Shown: piece after piece, positions 32,138 to 44,610 of the stretch
How the letters are laid out: each line of letters opens with the position of its first letter
How positions within the stretch are numbered: the first letter of the stretch is position 1
Source of the DNA: Albula goreensis
Lineage: Eukaryota; Chordata; Actinopteri; Albuliformes; Albulidae
Direction of reading: 5' to 3'
NCBI GenBank assembly: GCA_022829145.1
Contig: CM040743.1
Span: forward strand, 47,750,405-47,814,404
Length of the DNA stretch: 64,000 bases
Program-made: the position numbers and the translations under genes
Notes under the pieces: generated by a model
Told to the model about the DNA's origin: nothing
What the model saw: only the letters and a program-made list of their open reading frames with translations
The model's database searches: none

Positions 32138-34397
32138 GAGCTTGAGATCCCTGGTGTGCAATTTGCACTCATACATGGAGTAGAGGGTAGCATAGGGGGA
32201 ACGGAGGTGGGGGTTGGTGTTGGTGGTTAGAGCACGTTGATTGATTGATGATGGCCTCTAGGTGTTTATTGGTTAAACGATTGACATTTGACAGTGTTGA
32301 CCGATTGATTGATTGTTGTTGCTCTCTTGGCTTGCCAGTCTCATGTAACACAAGGCCTTACAAGGTCATTGGGTGTGGAGAGGGATTATTTTTTTTTGTT
32401 TTTGTTTTGTTTTCAGTCTGTTTGTTTACTCCTGTTGTGTAACAGGCTGCAAACCCCAGCCTCGTGATCCCGGAAACAAATCGATTTCCGTATCAGGGAC
32501 GGCATGTGTATGGCACAGATGGACCACGCCAGTGTGTGATAGCGCTCTCTCAACACTGACACACTCTCATTCCAGGGCTGTGTCTTAGCAACAGTGTAGC
32601 CTCACTTATCAGGCTCACAACTGTGACATCATAACTACGAGCCTAACATAGCTCCATTATGACATAATGCTGGCTAACGTCAGTGATGTTCTTAGCTAGT
32701 GAAGTAATGGTCAATCAGTGTCTATTGTTGGAATGGGACTCCAATTTGGAGTGGCTACACAGAGTCAGAAAATTATCTAGTGGTTCCTCTGTAACACATG
32801 TAGAAAGAGGCCAACCAAACCAATCCCTTTAAATCTGAGTGCCAATAGTGTGGCAGAGAGCTCTGCATTCTGCATTTCATTCACTTTAAGCTTGACCATG
32901 TAAGCAGTAACCAGAGTTTATTTCTCAACCAAACTACCAAATTACGATTTGACAGCTTAAGCTCTCATAGTCACTGTACAGTGCTTGCTTTGTGTAACAC
33001 ATTTTTTTCCTTAATTGTGCAGAATCTTTTGTTGCACTTGTTTGTTTATCAAAGCATAGATTTTGTTGTTTTCTTTGTTGCACATCCCCAGGTGAAGAAA
33101 CCTGAGGGATTTTTAATTTCAGATTATTTTATTGGAAACTTTATTTGAAAGATGTGCCCTTATATTTCTCTGTTGTAAACATGTTTCAGATTCTCATGAA
33201 TTGTTTTATCATCTCAATGAATTTCTTCGTATATTTACCTATGAGTGTGTCAGCATTTTCAGGTCTTGCTGGTGTGTGATCATAAAAATAACAACCCCGG
33301 TTAATATAGTCCGAGGAAGTGGGAGGCGGAGCCTCCGGATGGGGGTAGGGGGCGGGCCTGTGATTATGTCATCACAATGGACAGGAGAGCACTGTTCTAT
33401 TTTCTAAGGGAAGGGCCTGTGCTTCCCTAAGCCATTCCCACTTCCTGACTGAACACTCCTGCTCCTAGCTCTCTGTGACATCAGCATAAAAAGGGGAGTG
33501 ATGATTGGACAGGAAGCCATACAGGCATAAAGAGCCAGTACTCTTTTCCTGTCATCTGTTTCCTGGTGTCACTCACCTGCCTCACAGAGGCTGAGTCACG
33601 CTGGACTGTGGCCACTAGAGAAACCCTTGGGCACTGTCTGTCCCTGGATCTCGCGCCAGCGTACTCCCATATTTACCCCAATCGCTAACGCAATCTGACA
33701 GTTCAGTTGCATTTCATTATGAGCTTAGGAAAGCCCGAGCCAAAGACCGTCCTCATGCCTGAATTATGAAATCAAATAACAAACAGGCAAAGACTTCCCC
33801 ATGTCTGCGTATGAATCACGTTATCAGGAGTGATTTGGCTCAGGTGTGTGCAGCTGGACTCTTACTGAAAATCTTATGTGTCTGAACCTAAGAAAATGTT
33901 TCTTAAGTTTGTTTCGGTCTGCAGGATGGCTGCTGCTGCGTAATCAGTGGTTCTTTCTTAAACTGGCTCTAATCGACAGGAAGTTTCATGGAGTCTGAGG
34001 GTTAAGTGATTGCAGATAAAGGAGTTGACCTAAATCTGGCCTTCAGTCCTTGGATCATACAGTTTATATAAAATATAAATAATATAAATGAAATGGAAAA
34101 GTACTCATTAGGTCAAGTGAATGTTTCAGCTGCCTACTTTTCCCGTAATAATGAACAGATTTTTTTTTTTTTTTTGTTTTTTTTTTTAGATCTCAGTGTC
34201 TGTTGTCTGACAGTTGTGAAATTTATTCAGATGGTGGTGGTGGGGGGGTGTTCTGCGTCTGGAAGGAGACGCACCGCTGTGTCGTGGGCGTTCGCCGTGA
34301 GGATCCTGTCTGCATTTCGTCTGTCACGCACACCCTGCCCCCCCAGCCCCCATGCCTCCCGGTTTTTGTTGTGAGGCTCAGGAAAGTGCTGTGTGTT
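32138..34397. other. Intergenic, no gene
   Basis: No supported gene. A GC-rich patch at 33,310-33,360 includes the dyad GGAGGCGGAGCCTCC and GGGGGCGGGCC (Sp1-like), followed by CATAAAAAGG near 33,485. It could be a weak promoter but nothing downstream supports a transcript. Confidence 0.5.
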
Positions 34398-34447
34398 TGT
34401 GTGTGTGTGTGTGTCTGTGTGTGTGTGTGAGACGGTGGGTGTGTGTG
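34398..34447. repeat. (GT)n microsatellite
   Basis: Interrupted GT repeat. Confidence 0.9.
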
Positions 34448-34984
34448 ATGGAAATGCATCTATTGATTTTCAACCCATTTAATGTGTTTTATGTAATCAC
34501 ACTCCTGTGAGAATGTGGAAATATTTTCTTATCAAAGCATCTTGATGAAATTAAGTCAACCATACCATGTGTGGAGACATTTAGGTAGGGAAAGCGATAA
34601 GCTGCCACCTTCAAAATAAAACACTGAAGTGTGATTGGATGGCTGTACCGCCACTCAAATTTAGGTGACATAAATAAAAGAAGGTCTAGAAATGTCCCTC
34701 AAAAGTGGGTGCCCAGAGGCAGCAGCAGGCAGTGGGAATGAGCTAAGACCCCTAAATACAGAAGCTATCTGCTTACACTGCAGAAAATAGACCTTCCACA
34801 CGGACCATGGGAGTGTGTGAATAACTTAATACATCATAAAATAGGGTTCCGCTAAACATGGAGGCAAAGTCCCCTTTTCGGTTACTGCAAGAATGTTTAC
34901 AGGCCCTAATATAATCCTCAGCTATATGCCAGAGGACCGTGAGCTCTTGCATGTGAAAACATACAGTTGGGTTCATAATTCCCA

Positions 34985-35165
34985 CCATATGAGCAGCTGT
35001 GCAGTATAATGGTTAATGAGCTGGGCTTGTAACTCAGGGGTTGCAGGTTTTATTCCCAGCTAAGATACTTCAGTAAATGCCCAGCTGTATACATGGTAGT
35101 GTGCAGAAATGTTAACTGTAACTAAGTAACTCTGGATAACAATGTCTCCTAATTACATAAACATA
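34985..35165 (+). repeat. tRNA-derived SINE, plus strand
   Basis: Head GCAGTATAATGGTTAATGAG with CTGGGCTTGTAACTCAGGGG, a B-box-like GGTTTTATTCCCAGC, then a middle with TTCAGTAAATGCCCAGCTGT and a tail AACTCTGGATAACAATGTCTCCT (a decayed form of the CTCTGGATAAGAGCGTCTGCT tail seen elsewhere). It ends directly against the long (GT)n block, as if the repeat grew from the SINE tail. Confidence 0.75.
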
Positions 35166-35173
35166 ATACAAGT

Positions 35174-35495
35174 TGTGTGTAAGTGTGTGTGTGTGTGTGT
35201 GTGTGCGAGTGAGTGTGTGCGTGCGTGCGTGTGTGTGTCTGTCTGTCTATCTGTCGGTGTGTGTGTGTGTGTGTAACTGTGTGTGTGTCTGTCTGTCTGT
35301 CTGTCTGTTTGTGTTCATGCATGTGTATGCCCTGATTTGTGTACATTTGAAAGTGTGTGCATGTGAGTGTGTGCTGTACACATGCATGTTTGTGCATTAT
35401 GTGTGTGTTTGAGTGTCTGCATATGTCTGCCTGTGAGTTTGTGTATTTGTGTGCATAAATGTGCATGTGTGCAGCTGTGTGTGTGTGTATATGTT

Positions 35496-35535
<40 letters not shown>

Positions 35536-35604
35536 GGGTGTGTGTGTGAGAGAGTGAGAGAGGGTGTGTGTGTGTGTGTGTGTGAGTGAGTGAGTGTGTG
35601 TGTG

Positions 35605-35637
<33 letters not shown>

Positions 35638-35657
35638 TGTGTGTGTGTGTGTGTGTG

Positions 35658-35691
<34 letters not shown>

Positions 35692-35775
35692 TGAGAGAGT
35701 GGTGTGTGTGTGTGTGAGAGGATTGTGTGTGTGTGAGAGTGTGTGTGTGTGTGTGTGTGTGTGTGAGAGTGAGAG

Positions 35776-35811
<36 letters not shown>

Positions 35812-35888
35812 AGTGAGTGTGTGTGTGTGTGTGCGTGTGTATATGTTTGCACCTGTGTGTGTGTGTGTGTCTGTCTGTGTGTGTGTGT

Positions 35889-35943
<55 letters not shown>

Positions 35944-35953
35944 AGTGAGAGAG

Positions 35954-36020
<67 letters not shown>
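35174..36020. repeat. Very long compound (GT)n block
   Basis: About 850 bp of alternating GT with GA-, CT- and AT-containing interruptions (GAGAGTGAGAGAGG blocks recur) and a middle section with diverged GTGCATGTGTG. The opposite strand reads as a histidine-threonine frame of up to 334 codons, which is not a protein gene. Confidence 0.97.
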
Positions 36021-36021
<1 letters not shown>

Positions 36022-38180
36022 CACCCACACTGTTATAAACAGTGATCTAACAGGGCAGTCAGGATTCCTCTGTCTGCTCCACATCCCCCCGTTATAAATA
36101 CAGCCCCAATTAACTCCCAGCCCAAGATAGCTGCTCTGCACTGCATTATTCAAATCTCTGTCCCACAGTTCAGCTCTGCACAGCCCCCAAGTTCCTGGGA
36201 CTTTCCACTCGTTTCTTTTTCCCCTCTCTCACTTGCTTCTTCCCCCCCCAAATCCAGGTCCGGAATCTAGAGCTATAAGTAGGCCAAGCTTAGGGTCACG
36301 GTAGCAACAAGCGAGGAGTGACCAGCCCACATTAGTGTGTGAACATGAGTGCCAGCATGTGATTACACCTTCCCTTCACAGACCTTTTGTATACACAAAC
36401 ACAACGACTAGCTTCACCTGAGTTCCTCACCTGGGGATTGAGGAAGGGGTCAGAGACAGATTCATGAGTCACAGTGCACATACCCTGTTCATGGTGTGAG
36501 GCTTGCGGTTTGAGACATAGCTTTCAGTTCGAGAAGCAGATTTGTGTTTTGAGGCGTAAATTTGTATGTCATGGTGTAGATTTGCCGTTTGAAACCAAAT
36601 TTGACACCCATTCTTTATGATTTTTTTTGATTATATGATAACCATAAGGATCGCAGGCAGTAAGGTTTTATGCCACGTGTCTGAGATTTTGACATAACTT
36701 GCAATGAAACGTTCAGGCTATGTCTGGGGAGCGGTATCTTTACAGCCATAGCTTTCAGCCAAAGGGGGAATATAACCGAAAATCTCACTGCTATTCTAGG
36801 AACATTTTGTGCCAGCAACCTATACGCACAACTTCCTGTCAAACCGAACTAACAAGCTGCCAACCGCCCGTTTCTGTCACAAAGGATCCAAGGCAGATGC
36901 TCGTGACACATGTCTGCTCGTGTCAATCTCCCTGGTATCCAGGTAACGGCTCAATTTCGTCTAATGAAGAACTCGCGCGCTGAAAACGCACAGGCAGGCA
37001 CACAGCTTAGAGAGACTTCCGCGTTTATTCCCGCATATCATATTTTCTCGTTTGAGAAATGTAGGCCTATATATTTAATTATTTATCAAATCGTCACCTG
37101 TCACGATTTCCTTTGGCATTAGAGAGTCTGCTCTTTCTCGCTATCTTCTTTTTGTGTTGTCTGCACTATTGTTTCCATTGTGTCTTTCTGTATGAGTTTC
37201 CCTTCAAAGAGTTTGAGTTAACTGATACCTTTGCAACTTTACTAATTAGTTTTCTGTTTCTGTTAAAATGTCGGGGTTGCTGAGAGCAGTTTTTATTTCT
37301 TTGTTGTTGTTTGCTTGATTAATTCAGATACGACCATTCCTGCATATTTGCCCACACTTCTCTTTTCACCTCCTTAAAATAAGATCCAAACTCTCTTTTC
37401 TTCCTTTCCTTGGCTCAGATGTCTTGACCCGATTCTGCCAAAAGAGAGAACTCAAACTCTCGCGGTTCACGTCAAATATCGAGTTTTTGCGGATAGCTAA
37501 AAATACTAATCCCATTTATTTCCGAAAAATAAATTCATTTCGCAATCCGAAATGATCTAAACGTGATCACCATTAATCAGCTGTTTTCTGGGCTTCTTTA
37601 GGCCTACGAGGGAGACGCGCTGAAAGATTAATGAGCCGATGCGGCTTTATGAAAGTTCTTCCACTATCTGTGATTTCGGAAATAACCGTGTCATCCAATT
37701 ACTGCCAGATCAAACAAGTTTGTTCATTTCAGCCTGTCCTTGGTTTTCACAGACTAGGGAGCTGGGATAAATAGTTTTTGGTTTTTTTTTAAGCCGCTTG
37801 AAATGTGACACCGAGCGCACCATATCAGATGCGAATAAAATCCGTAGCCTCTTTAGGTATATTTCTTCTCAACTTTGATAACAGTACACTTCAGTCCCCT
37901 GGCTTTTTGATCCGTGAGAGCCGGGGTTACACGCCCTCAGGAACGCAGGATCCTGCAGCCAGAGGAGAAGAGCGGTATTGCTTTTTCTTGATGGACAGAG
38001 ACACGAATAGCGAGGACATTAATGCGTGTCAATCGCCGCATGGATATTTTCATCGTAACGGCTTGGGTCTGCACGAGCGATTTCAGCTTCTGAAAAACAA
38101 AACAAAACAAGATGTTCAGCTGAAGAAGCTGGAGGCTGGTGGAATCCACTGGAGGCCGAGAAAATCACTGTGACTGTGTC
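36021..38180. other. Intergenic, no gene
   Basis: No supported gene. A 122-codon frame at 37805-38173 has no recognisable domain. The region 36,950-37,650 is free of simple repeats and could hold conserved elements. Confidence 0.5.
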
Positions 38181-38345
38181 TGGGTTTGTGTATGTATGTT
38201 TCTGTGTGTCTGTGTGTGTGTATACTGTATACATGTGTGTGCTTATGTGAGTGTGCATGTACAATGGGTGTTTTGACGTTGCAGCTGTGTGTGTCTGTGT
38301 GTGCATTTGTGTGCACATGAGCGTGTGTGTGAGATTTTGTGGCTG
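38181..38345. repeat. GT-rich low-complexity tract
   Basis: Diverged GT repeats with GTATGT and GTGCAT interruptions. Confidence 0.8.
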
Positions 38346-39079
38346 TGTGAGAGAGAGGAGCGACTCTCGCTGTCACTAAAATGCCAGGACTGCCGACTCA
38401 GCCCATCTCTGCTGCGCCTGGCAACAGGCAGAGAGGCGGGAGTTTCCCCAGCAACAGCACCAACCCTCAGTAACCAAGGTCGCGAGCAGAAGAGCCGGGA
38501 GTGTGCAAACCAGGTCACATCCATTTGCTGGAGAGGGAGAGAGAGAGAGAGAAAGTGTATATGTGTGTCCTCTTTGAACAGATAACCCCATGAGGGAGAA
38601 AAACACACATCAGTCGACACCCCCCCCCCACACACCCAGATACTAACCGTAACAGAAACGGAAAATGTCTGTTTTATCCATGGGCTACAGGAAGACGAAA
38701 AAGCCCTCTTTCGTCTAACACAGGGTTAGGAAACTGACACTGTTCCTGGAAGATCTCCAGTCTTTTGCCTCATTATTCTGTGCAGCCCAATGCCAGGTCA
38801 CCCAGGGCCAGATCACACCACAGCAAAAACATCATTTAGAGACACAACAACTCTCTTCAGCTGTCACTTGTGAGCTTATCAATAAATGTATATAAAATTT
38901 CAGGTCACATAAATGGTTTAGTTTGTTAAATAATTAAGTAGAAGTAGAAGGTGCCATAAAATCCATACATAGAATTTGCCATTCTTGCTCAGCCCCTGAC
39001 TTGATGGTATTACACATTATACCATTTTAGATTAATCATTCATATACATAACCCATAACGCATACAAAAAAAAAACACA

Positions 39080-39250
39080 ATACCCATAGTGTAATAGTTA
39101 AGGAGTGGTATTTTCTTCAGTAAAACATCATGCTGTGTACATAGAGTGTGTAAAAATAAATGTAGAAGTAGGTAGTGTGCAAAAATGTAAACTGTTTAAG
39201 TTAGTCTGGTTAAGACAGTCTGCTAGAATCAATGTAAATGGAATGTAGGC
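39080..39250 (+). repeat. tRNA-derived SINE, degraded
   Basis: CCATAGTGTAATAGTTAAGG matches the SINE head. The tail GTTAGTCTGGTTAAGACAGT with CTGCTAGAATCAATGTAAAT matches the usual ending. The B-box region is partly lost. Confidence 0.55.
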
Positions 39251-40440
39251 CTATATCTGTACAGTGAGAGGAGAGAAAGTGAGAGAGACAGAGGTAGGGA
39301 TGGGGGGAGGGAGAGAGAGTTTGGGGCTCATTGTCCAGCTGTTTCCTGCTCAGGAAGTCATGGGAACTGGATCACGGATGTGGAGGGACGTCACTCCCTC
39401 TCCTCTGTAAAGGGGGACACACAGCAGTTTCCCCCCCATAAAAACATCACCGCAGCTGGGCTCATCACCAGGAAAATGGCCTGCCTGGGGCCCGGACATG
39501 GGGACTCTGGGTGGAGATGGGGGGGGTGCAGAGGTAAGGAAAGTGCTCTTGGTGCAGCTGGGAGGCAGGGGTCACGTTGTTATGGCAACATTGGCCTTGG
39601 GGTCATGCTGGTTGAAGTCTTCAACCTTGTTGCACCCTATTGCCCTCTCCTGGCAAGCCAGTCACCAGCAGGTTTGCAAATGGAACATTTTGACTTTGTG
39701 TTCCTCTGACAGTATGTAACTGGCGTCGCATCTGTGGTGTGGAAAATAGCACACCACAACATCATATCTACTCAAGAAGTGTCTCTAAGCTCATTTGTTG
39801 GCGCCTCATGCAACTACAAGACAATGGTCTCAAACATACTGCTTCCAGTCTAAAGCAAAGTGAACATGAGTTTCACACGCAGAAGAGAACGTAAGGCAGC
39901 TATCCCCAAAATGAGCAGGAGCTGAAGATGTCTACAGTACAGGCTTGGCAGAGCACCTGTATGTATATGTCATTTCCTGTGTTTGGAGATCTCCATGACA
40001 CACATGTTTGCACAGTGAGTTTTGGAAGCTGGACTCGATGTTCTCTTTCCAGGCTTGATGTCTGCGATCGGTGTCAGACATGCTCCTTGCATGTGCTCTC
40101 TGGATATCCCCAAAACATTCTCTTTCCAGAAATATCCCACACCGTTAAAAAACCTGTGTGTGCCGGAACAGTTTGCCCAGAGTGGAGAACCAGCCCTGCT
40201 GCTCCTGCCACACTGGCCGAATATGAATCACCTCGTTTCATTGAGGAATCACCCCAAATTACCCCCTGCTTAGGGAGCCTTTGGGGGGTGGGGTGATTTA
40301 GACGTTGGGTGCCGGGGCGGTTGGGGTGGGGGAGCACTAATAAAGAGTTGTGTGTAATTTACACTGCTCAGCTCTCCCTCTGCAGTCTCTAAATAAACAC
40401 AGAGGAGATGGGGGCTGAGCACACTCTCCTCCATGGGCAT

Positions 40441-40583
40441 GCTCACACACACACATGCTTACACACACACACGCACTCTCACACACACATGCTCACATGC
40501 TTACACACACACATACTGTCACTCATTGACACTCACTCACAGTGATACACACACACAGATGCACTCACTCACATACACACGCA

Positions 40584-40619
<36 letters not shown>

Positions 40620-40885
40620 CTCACATGCTTACACACACACATACTGTCACTCATTGACACACACTCACAGTGATACACACACACAGATGCACTCACTCAC
40701 ACATACAAACACGCACTCAATCTCTCACATATAATCACAAGTAAACAGAGGTTTAATCATACACAGATACACTCACAGGCTGACTCATGTTTGTGTCTGT
40801 GTGTGTGTGTATATGTATGTGTGTCTGTTTGAGTGCAAGTGAGTGCGTGTATGTATGTGTGTGTGTGTGAGTGTGTATTTGTGTG
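40441..40885. repeat. (CA)n then (GT)n compound microsatellites
   Basis: CA-rich 40,441-40,760 with a repeated internal module (TCACATGCTTACACACACAC occurs twice, about 135 bp apart), followed by GT-rich 40,790-40,885. Opposed CA and GT tracts could pair as a hairpin in single-stranded DNA or RNA. Confidence 0.85.
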
Positions 40886-41269
40886 GGCAATAGCTCCTCC
40901 AAGTGACAGGCGGAATTGGAACGAGCGATAAACAGATTCGTCTTGCAGCCCGATCTCGGAATGCAACTTTACTCCCAGCGACGAAGGTGAGGAACGCAGA
41001 GTCCCAGCAAAGGAGGCATCTGCACAGATTTCTGCGCTGCTCTATTCCCCTGGAAAGCACGAAAACACAAAAACACGGGGATACAGTAACTGCAGCGTGA
41101 GCCGGCTCTCTTTGTCAACATCAGCAGGAAAACAGAGGCCAGACCATAATCTGTAAACATTTACTGACACGCCTATCGCTGAAAATTTATGTGAGGATAT
41201 CATTATACAGGACAACCCAAACAGTGTATACTTTTAAACACTATCCATTTATACAGCTGCATATCTCTG

Positions 41270-41400
41270 TGTCTGTCGTGCCTGGCTAGAGGGTTGAATG
41301 CTGGTGCTCTCGCTAGGACTTGAACCTGCAACCTGTGTTACAAGCCCAATACCTTCTGCACTGCAGTGTCTCCATTGTTGCCTAATGTCACCCAATTTTA
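41270..41400 (-). repeat. tRNA-derived SINE fragment, minus strand
   Basis: AGGACTTGAACCTGCAACC is a reversed B-box region. ACAAGCCCAATACCTTCTGC then ACTGCAGTGTCTCC is the reversed head. Confidence 0.65.
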
Positions 41401-41874
41401 AGATGGCCTTTGCTTACAAGCCCGCTGTCAGTCACATCTTCTGACCAATTGTCATCTCTCTTAGGCGGAGCAGAGCCATGAGATGACCATTCAGAGCCAG
41501 ATTATCCGCCAAACCATTTGGTGATTCATGGAAATACAGGCTAAACTTTCTGTCCAGTCAAAGCCATCCTCTGAAATGAGAAGGCACCAATAAGCTTACA
41601 GGAAGGTGATGACAAGGTCAGTTCATGTTTTTTGGATGCTCTGTCACAGATTGAACGTTTGTAATCAAGTCTCCATTCTCTTCCTCTCCCTCTCACCATA
41701 ATCTTCCTCATTTAGAGGGGGATGAATGCTCCTTTCTCTCTTAATGAATGCTCCTGATCTCCATGCAGAAAGATGTCACTTATTTGACAGCTGCTCAATT
41801 CGGGAGCCAAGTTCTAATATGCCCCCCCCCCAGCCCCGGATCCTCAGACATCAAACCCACCACGCTCGCAGCAG

Positions 41875-42070
41875 CGCCACATTTAGCCACTAAAGCAGAT
41901 GCATGTATCCAGAGCGACTTACGCAGCGCGCATGTCACACACACATAATCCGTTTATGCCGCTGTGAGTGCACTGCAGGCATTGAGGTTTAGTGAAGTAC
42001 CTTGCACCTGGGTACAAAAGCTGTGCCTCGCCTGGGGACTCAAACATGCAACCTCTCGGTTCTGAGCTTG
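41875..42070 (-). repeat. tRNA-derived SINE, minus strand
   Basis: It starts with the reversed tail (TATCCAGAGCGACTTACGCA), runs through a GTACCTTGCACCTGGGTACA middle and ends with GGGGACTCAAACATGCAACC, the reversed B-box region. Near full length. Confidence 0.7.
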
Positions 42071-42099
42071 GTTTTGGCTATTGCTGGCAGACAGGCTGG

Positions 42100-42430
42100 T
42101 TAGGCTGCAGCTCTCTCTCTCCATCACCCCCTCTCCCGCTCTCTCTTTGTCTCCATCACCCTCTCTCTCTCTTTCACACACACATGCACACACACACTCT
42201 CCCTCACTTTCACATCATCACCCTGTTTTTTTACTCTCCCCAACCTTTGCCTCCTATCTTTTCTTTCCCTGTCTCCTTCCCTCTTTCTGTTTTCCCTTCT
42301 GTACCCTCCCTCCCTCCATCTCTCTCCATCTCAATTCCACTCCATCCACCTCTCTCTCTCTCTCTCTCTGCTCATCTCTCTTCTTCCCCCCCCCTCCTCC
42401 CTCCCTCTCCCCCTCCCTTTCTGTGCTCAG
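42100..42430. repeat. (CT)n-rich polypyrimidine tract
   Basis: CTCTCT and CCCTCC runs on the plus strand with a short CACACA patch at 42,174-42,200. Frames through it are low complexity. The mirror-like purine/pyrimidine bias could favour H-DNA (inference). Confidence 0.85.
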
Positions 42431-43059
42431 GCTGAGATGTGGGCAGAGGAAGTAGGTCAGTCCGATCACCACCAATAAACCTCTCCTTATAGTATGTGTG
42501 TGTGTGTTTGTGTGTCTGTGTGTGTGCCAGTCACTGTGTTTTTCTATGCGTTTTGTGTTCCTTCGCATTGTGAAGGAGCCGCCTTAATATTTTTCACAGG
42601 GGGAAAGAAGTGCAGCTATGGGTGTATTTTTGTGTTTGTTCATGTCAGGCACGTGGCAGGTGACTCACCTGCGTCTGGTGTTCGTTTCTCTCAGAGCCTC
42701 ACTGCTAGAACTGTCAGCCTGAGGGTTGCCAGATTGGTGAAACCCAGCCTCTGGGCTCGGATAACAGACAGCTACAGTAGGTAAGAATTAAGAAAACCCC
42801 CCTGCAATGGTGATATCCTCTCCATTCAGCTCGAATGTATGCCCTCCCCCAAGCTCTCACCAAAGCCCTCTGATTGGAGCGCCCCCTTTGACTGACAGAG
42901 AGGGCAGCCAGTCGCAGCACTGCCTCAAATGCAATGAATGTGATTGGCTAGTCGTCTGCTGACTGAGGGGCCTGCTTTGACAAAGGCGAGTTTGCTGCAA
43001 AGCGCACCCTGATACTCTTGTACCGGGTCCCATAGCCACCTGTTTGTAAGGAAAATCCG

Positions 43060-44440
43060 GTCTCATTTAAATATTAAATCTACCACAGATGTAAAAACGT
43101 GTTTTTTTACACACAGGCTTTAGATTATCTCAGCATTTACCACTGTAGATGTCAGACAGAAGACTTTTTTTTTTAACTAGTCATCTTTTCACTAAAAAAA
43201 GCCCAAAATCTGAAAATACTATCAAAGTAACAGCACATAATCGCCGAAAATTACTTTTCTTGAAATAAATAAACAGAACATTTGTATAAGCAAAACTCTT
43301 GGCACTTTTTAATCTTCTGTAGGAGAGCCAGCAGCTGGTTTTTGGCCATTAGCTTATCCACCAATGGGTGTGGGGAGAAAAAAACAGTTTGAGACACAAA
43401 TAGTATAATACCACTGCACTGATATTATGGTGATTAATTCAGGATAACGTGCAATTTTCTCCCAAAACCAAAACAACGCTACTTAGAAAAGTCCTTTTCC
43501 TGCATGCCACTGTAATCCTGAAAGGTCAGAACAAAACATTTCCACCACTTGTTTTTTTAGACATTTTAAAATGGAGCTGAATGTGTGGAACTGACTGTGA
43601 AGCACCAAACCCGAGCTATGGGTGAGAGAGGGTTCATGATACCAAAAATGGGTGGGGTCTACAGTGAACTGGGAGACAGAAAGACCAAGGGAAGGGAGAG
43701 AAAGAGCGAAAGAGAAGAAGAGAGAGGGGGAATATGTCGGTAGAGAGATGGAGAGAATTATTATGGAAAATTTTTCATACAGCTTTCCTCAGAAGGGTGG
43801 GGGGGGTTCATACAAACAGGAAGTTGCCCCCCTCCCCAAACTGCCCCTGGCTCCGGCCAGCCAGGCTTCAATGGGGGGGGTAGTTGAATTCTGTCAGCAC
43901 AGACCCCCAACAATGTCAAACAACTGAAAAGCCAGATTTTTGTTTTTGTTTGTTTAAGTAATTCTTTAAGTGATTCTTGAAGTTGCCTCTTAATTTATTT
44001 GTTAGTCTTTATAGCCCTGACTGCAGAAACGTGCATGTCAGACACACGGTTAAAGAGTAAAGATCCTAATATTTTTCTCTTGTAACATTTTCATTTTTAA
44101 GGTCACCAGAATCAGCTGTTTAACAGCTGTTTCCTAAAAAGTTTCCTCTCATAAAAAAATTCACCCCCCCCCCATCCTGCACCCCTCCACTAAAACATCT
44201 TCCTACGCCCCCGCTGGCTGGGCGGTGGGTGAGTTTGGAGGGGGGTCTCGGCTCGGTGGGGGTCAGGACAGTCTGTGCTGGAGGTCTTGCTTCCTGATGT
44301 GGGGGGGGGGGGGGGCAGGAGTCCTGAGAGGAACCCAAAACTGAAACAACTACTATTCCGATTAATGAAGCTTTTGCATTTGTCACGCTTCAAACTGCAC
44401 GTTAAAAACACATTATTTTCCAGGGGTATGCACCATTGTT
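43060..44440. other. Intergenic, no gene
   Basis: No supported gene. It contains G- and C-homopolymer runs, for example poly(C) at about 44,163-44,172 and poly(G) at about 44,300-44,315. Confidence 0.55.
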
Positions 44441-44444
44441 TTCC

Positions 44445-44610
44445 TGTAGGTCGCTTTGAATTAAAAGCAGCTGCTAAATGACAGAAATAGTAAATGTGAC
44501 TATAAGATGTGTTTCTCTGTATATCTTGCATGGCCATTTGATGCTGTATGTATTTCCCCTTGAGTTTTAAAGTGCTCGCTAAATGACTGAAACATAAATG
44601 TAAACGTTTC
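44445..44610 (+). repeat. Two SINE tail fragments
   Basis: TCGCTTTGAATTAAAAGCAG then CTGCTAAATGACAGAAATAG (44,450-44,495), and again TTTTAAAGTGCTCGCTAAAT (from 44,565). Both match the SINE 3' end without the tRNA-like head. Confidence 0.5.

Noticed and set aside
34985..35165. Functional tRNA gene
   Set aside because: Only A- and B-box-like remnants remain. The cloverleaf does not close and a SINE body and tail follow.
35149..36153. 334-codon histidine/threonine-rich open frame on the minus strand
   Set aside because: It is the complement of the (GT)n block. Dinucleotide repeats are open in several frames and have no gene structure.
37805..38173. 122-codon frame as a gene
   Set aside because: No domain, no signal or repeat pattern, and no supporting start context or exons nearby.
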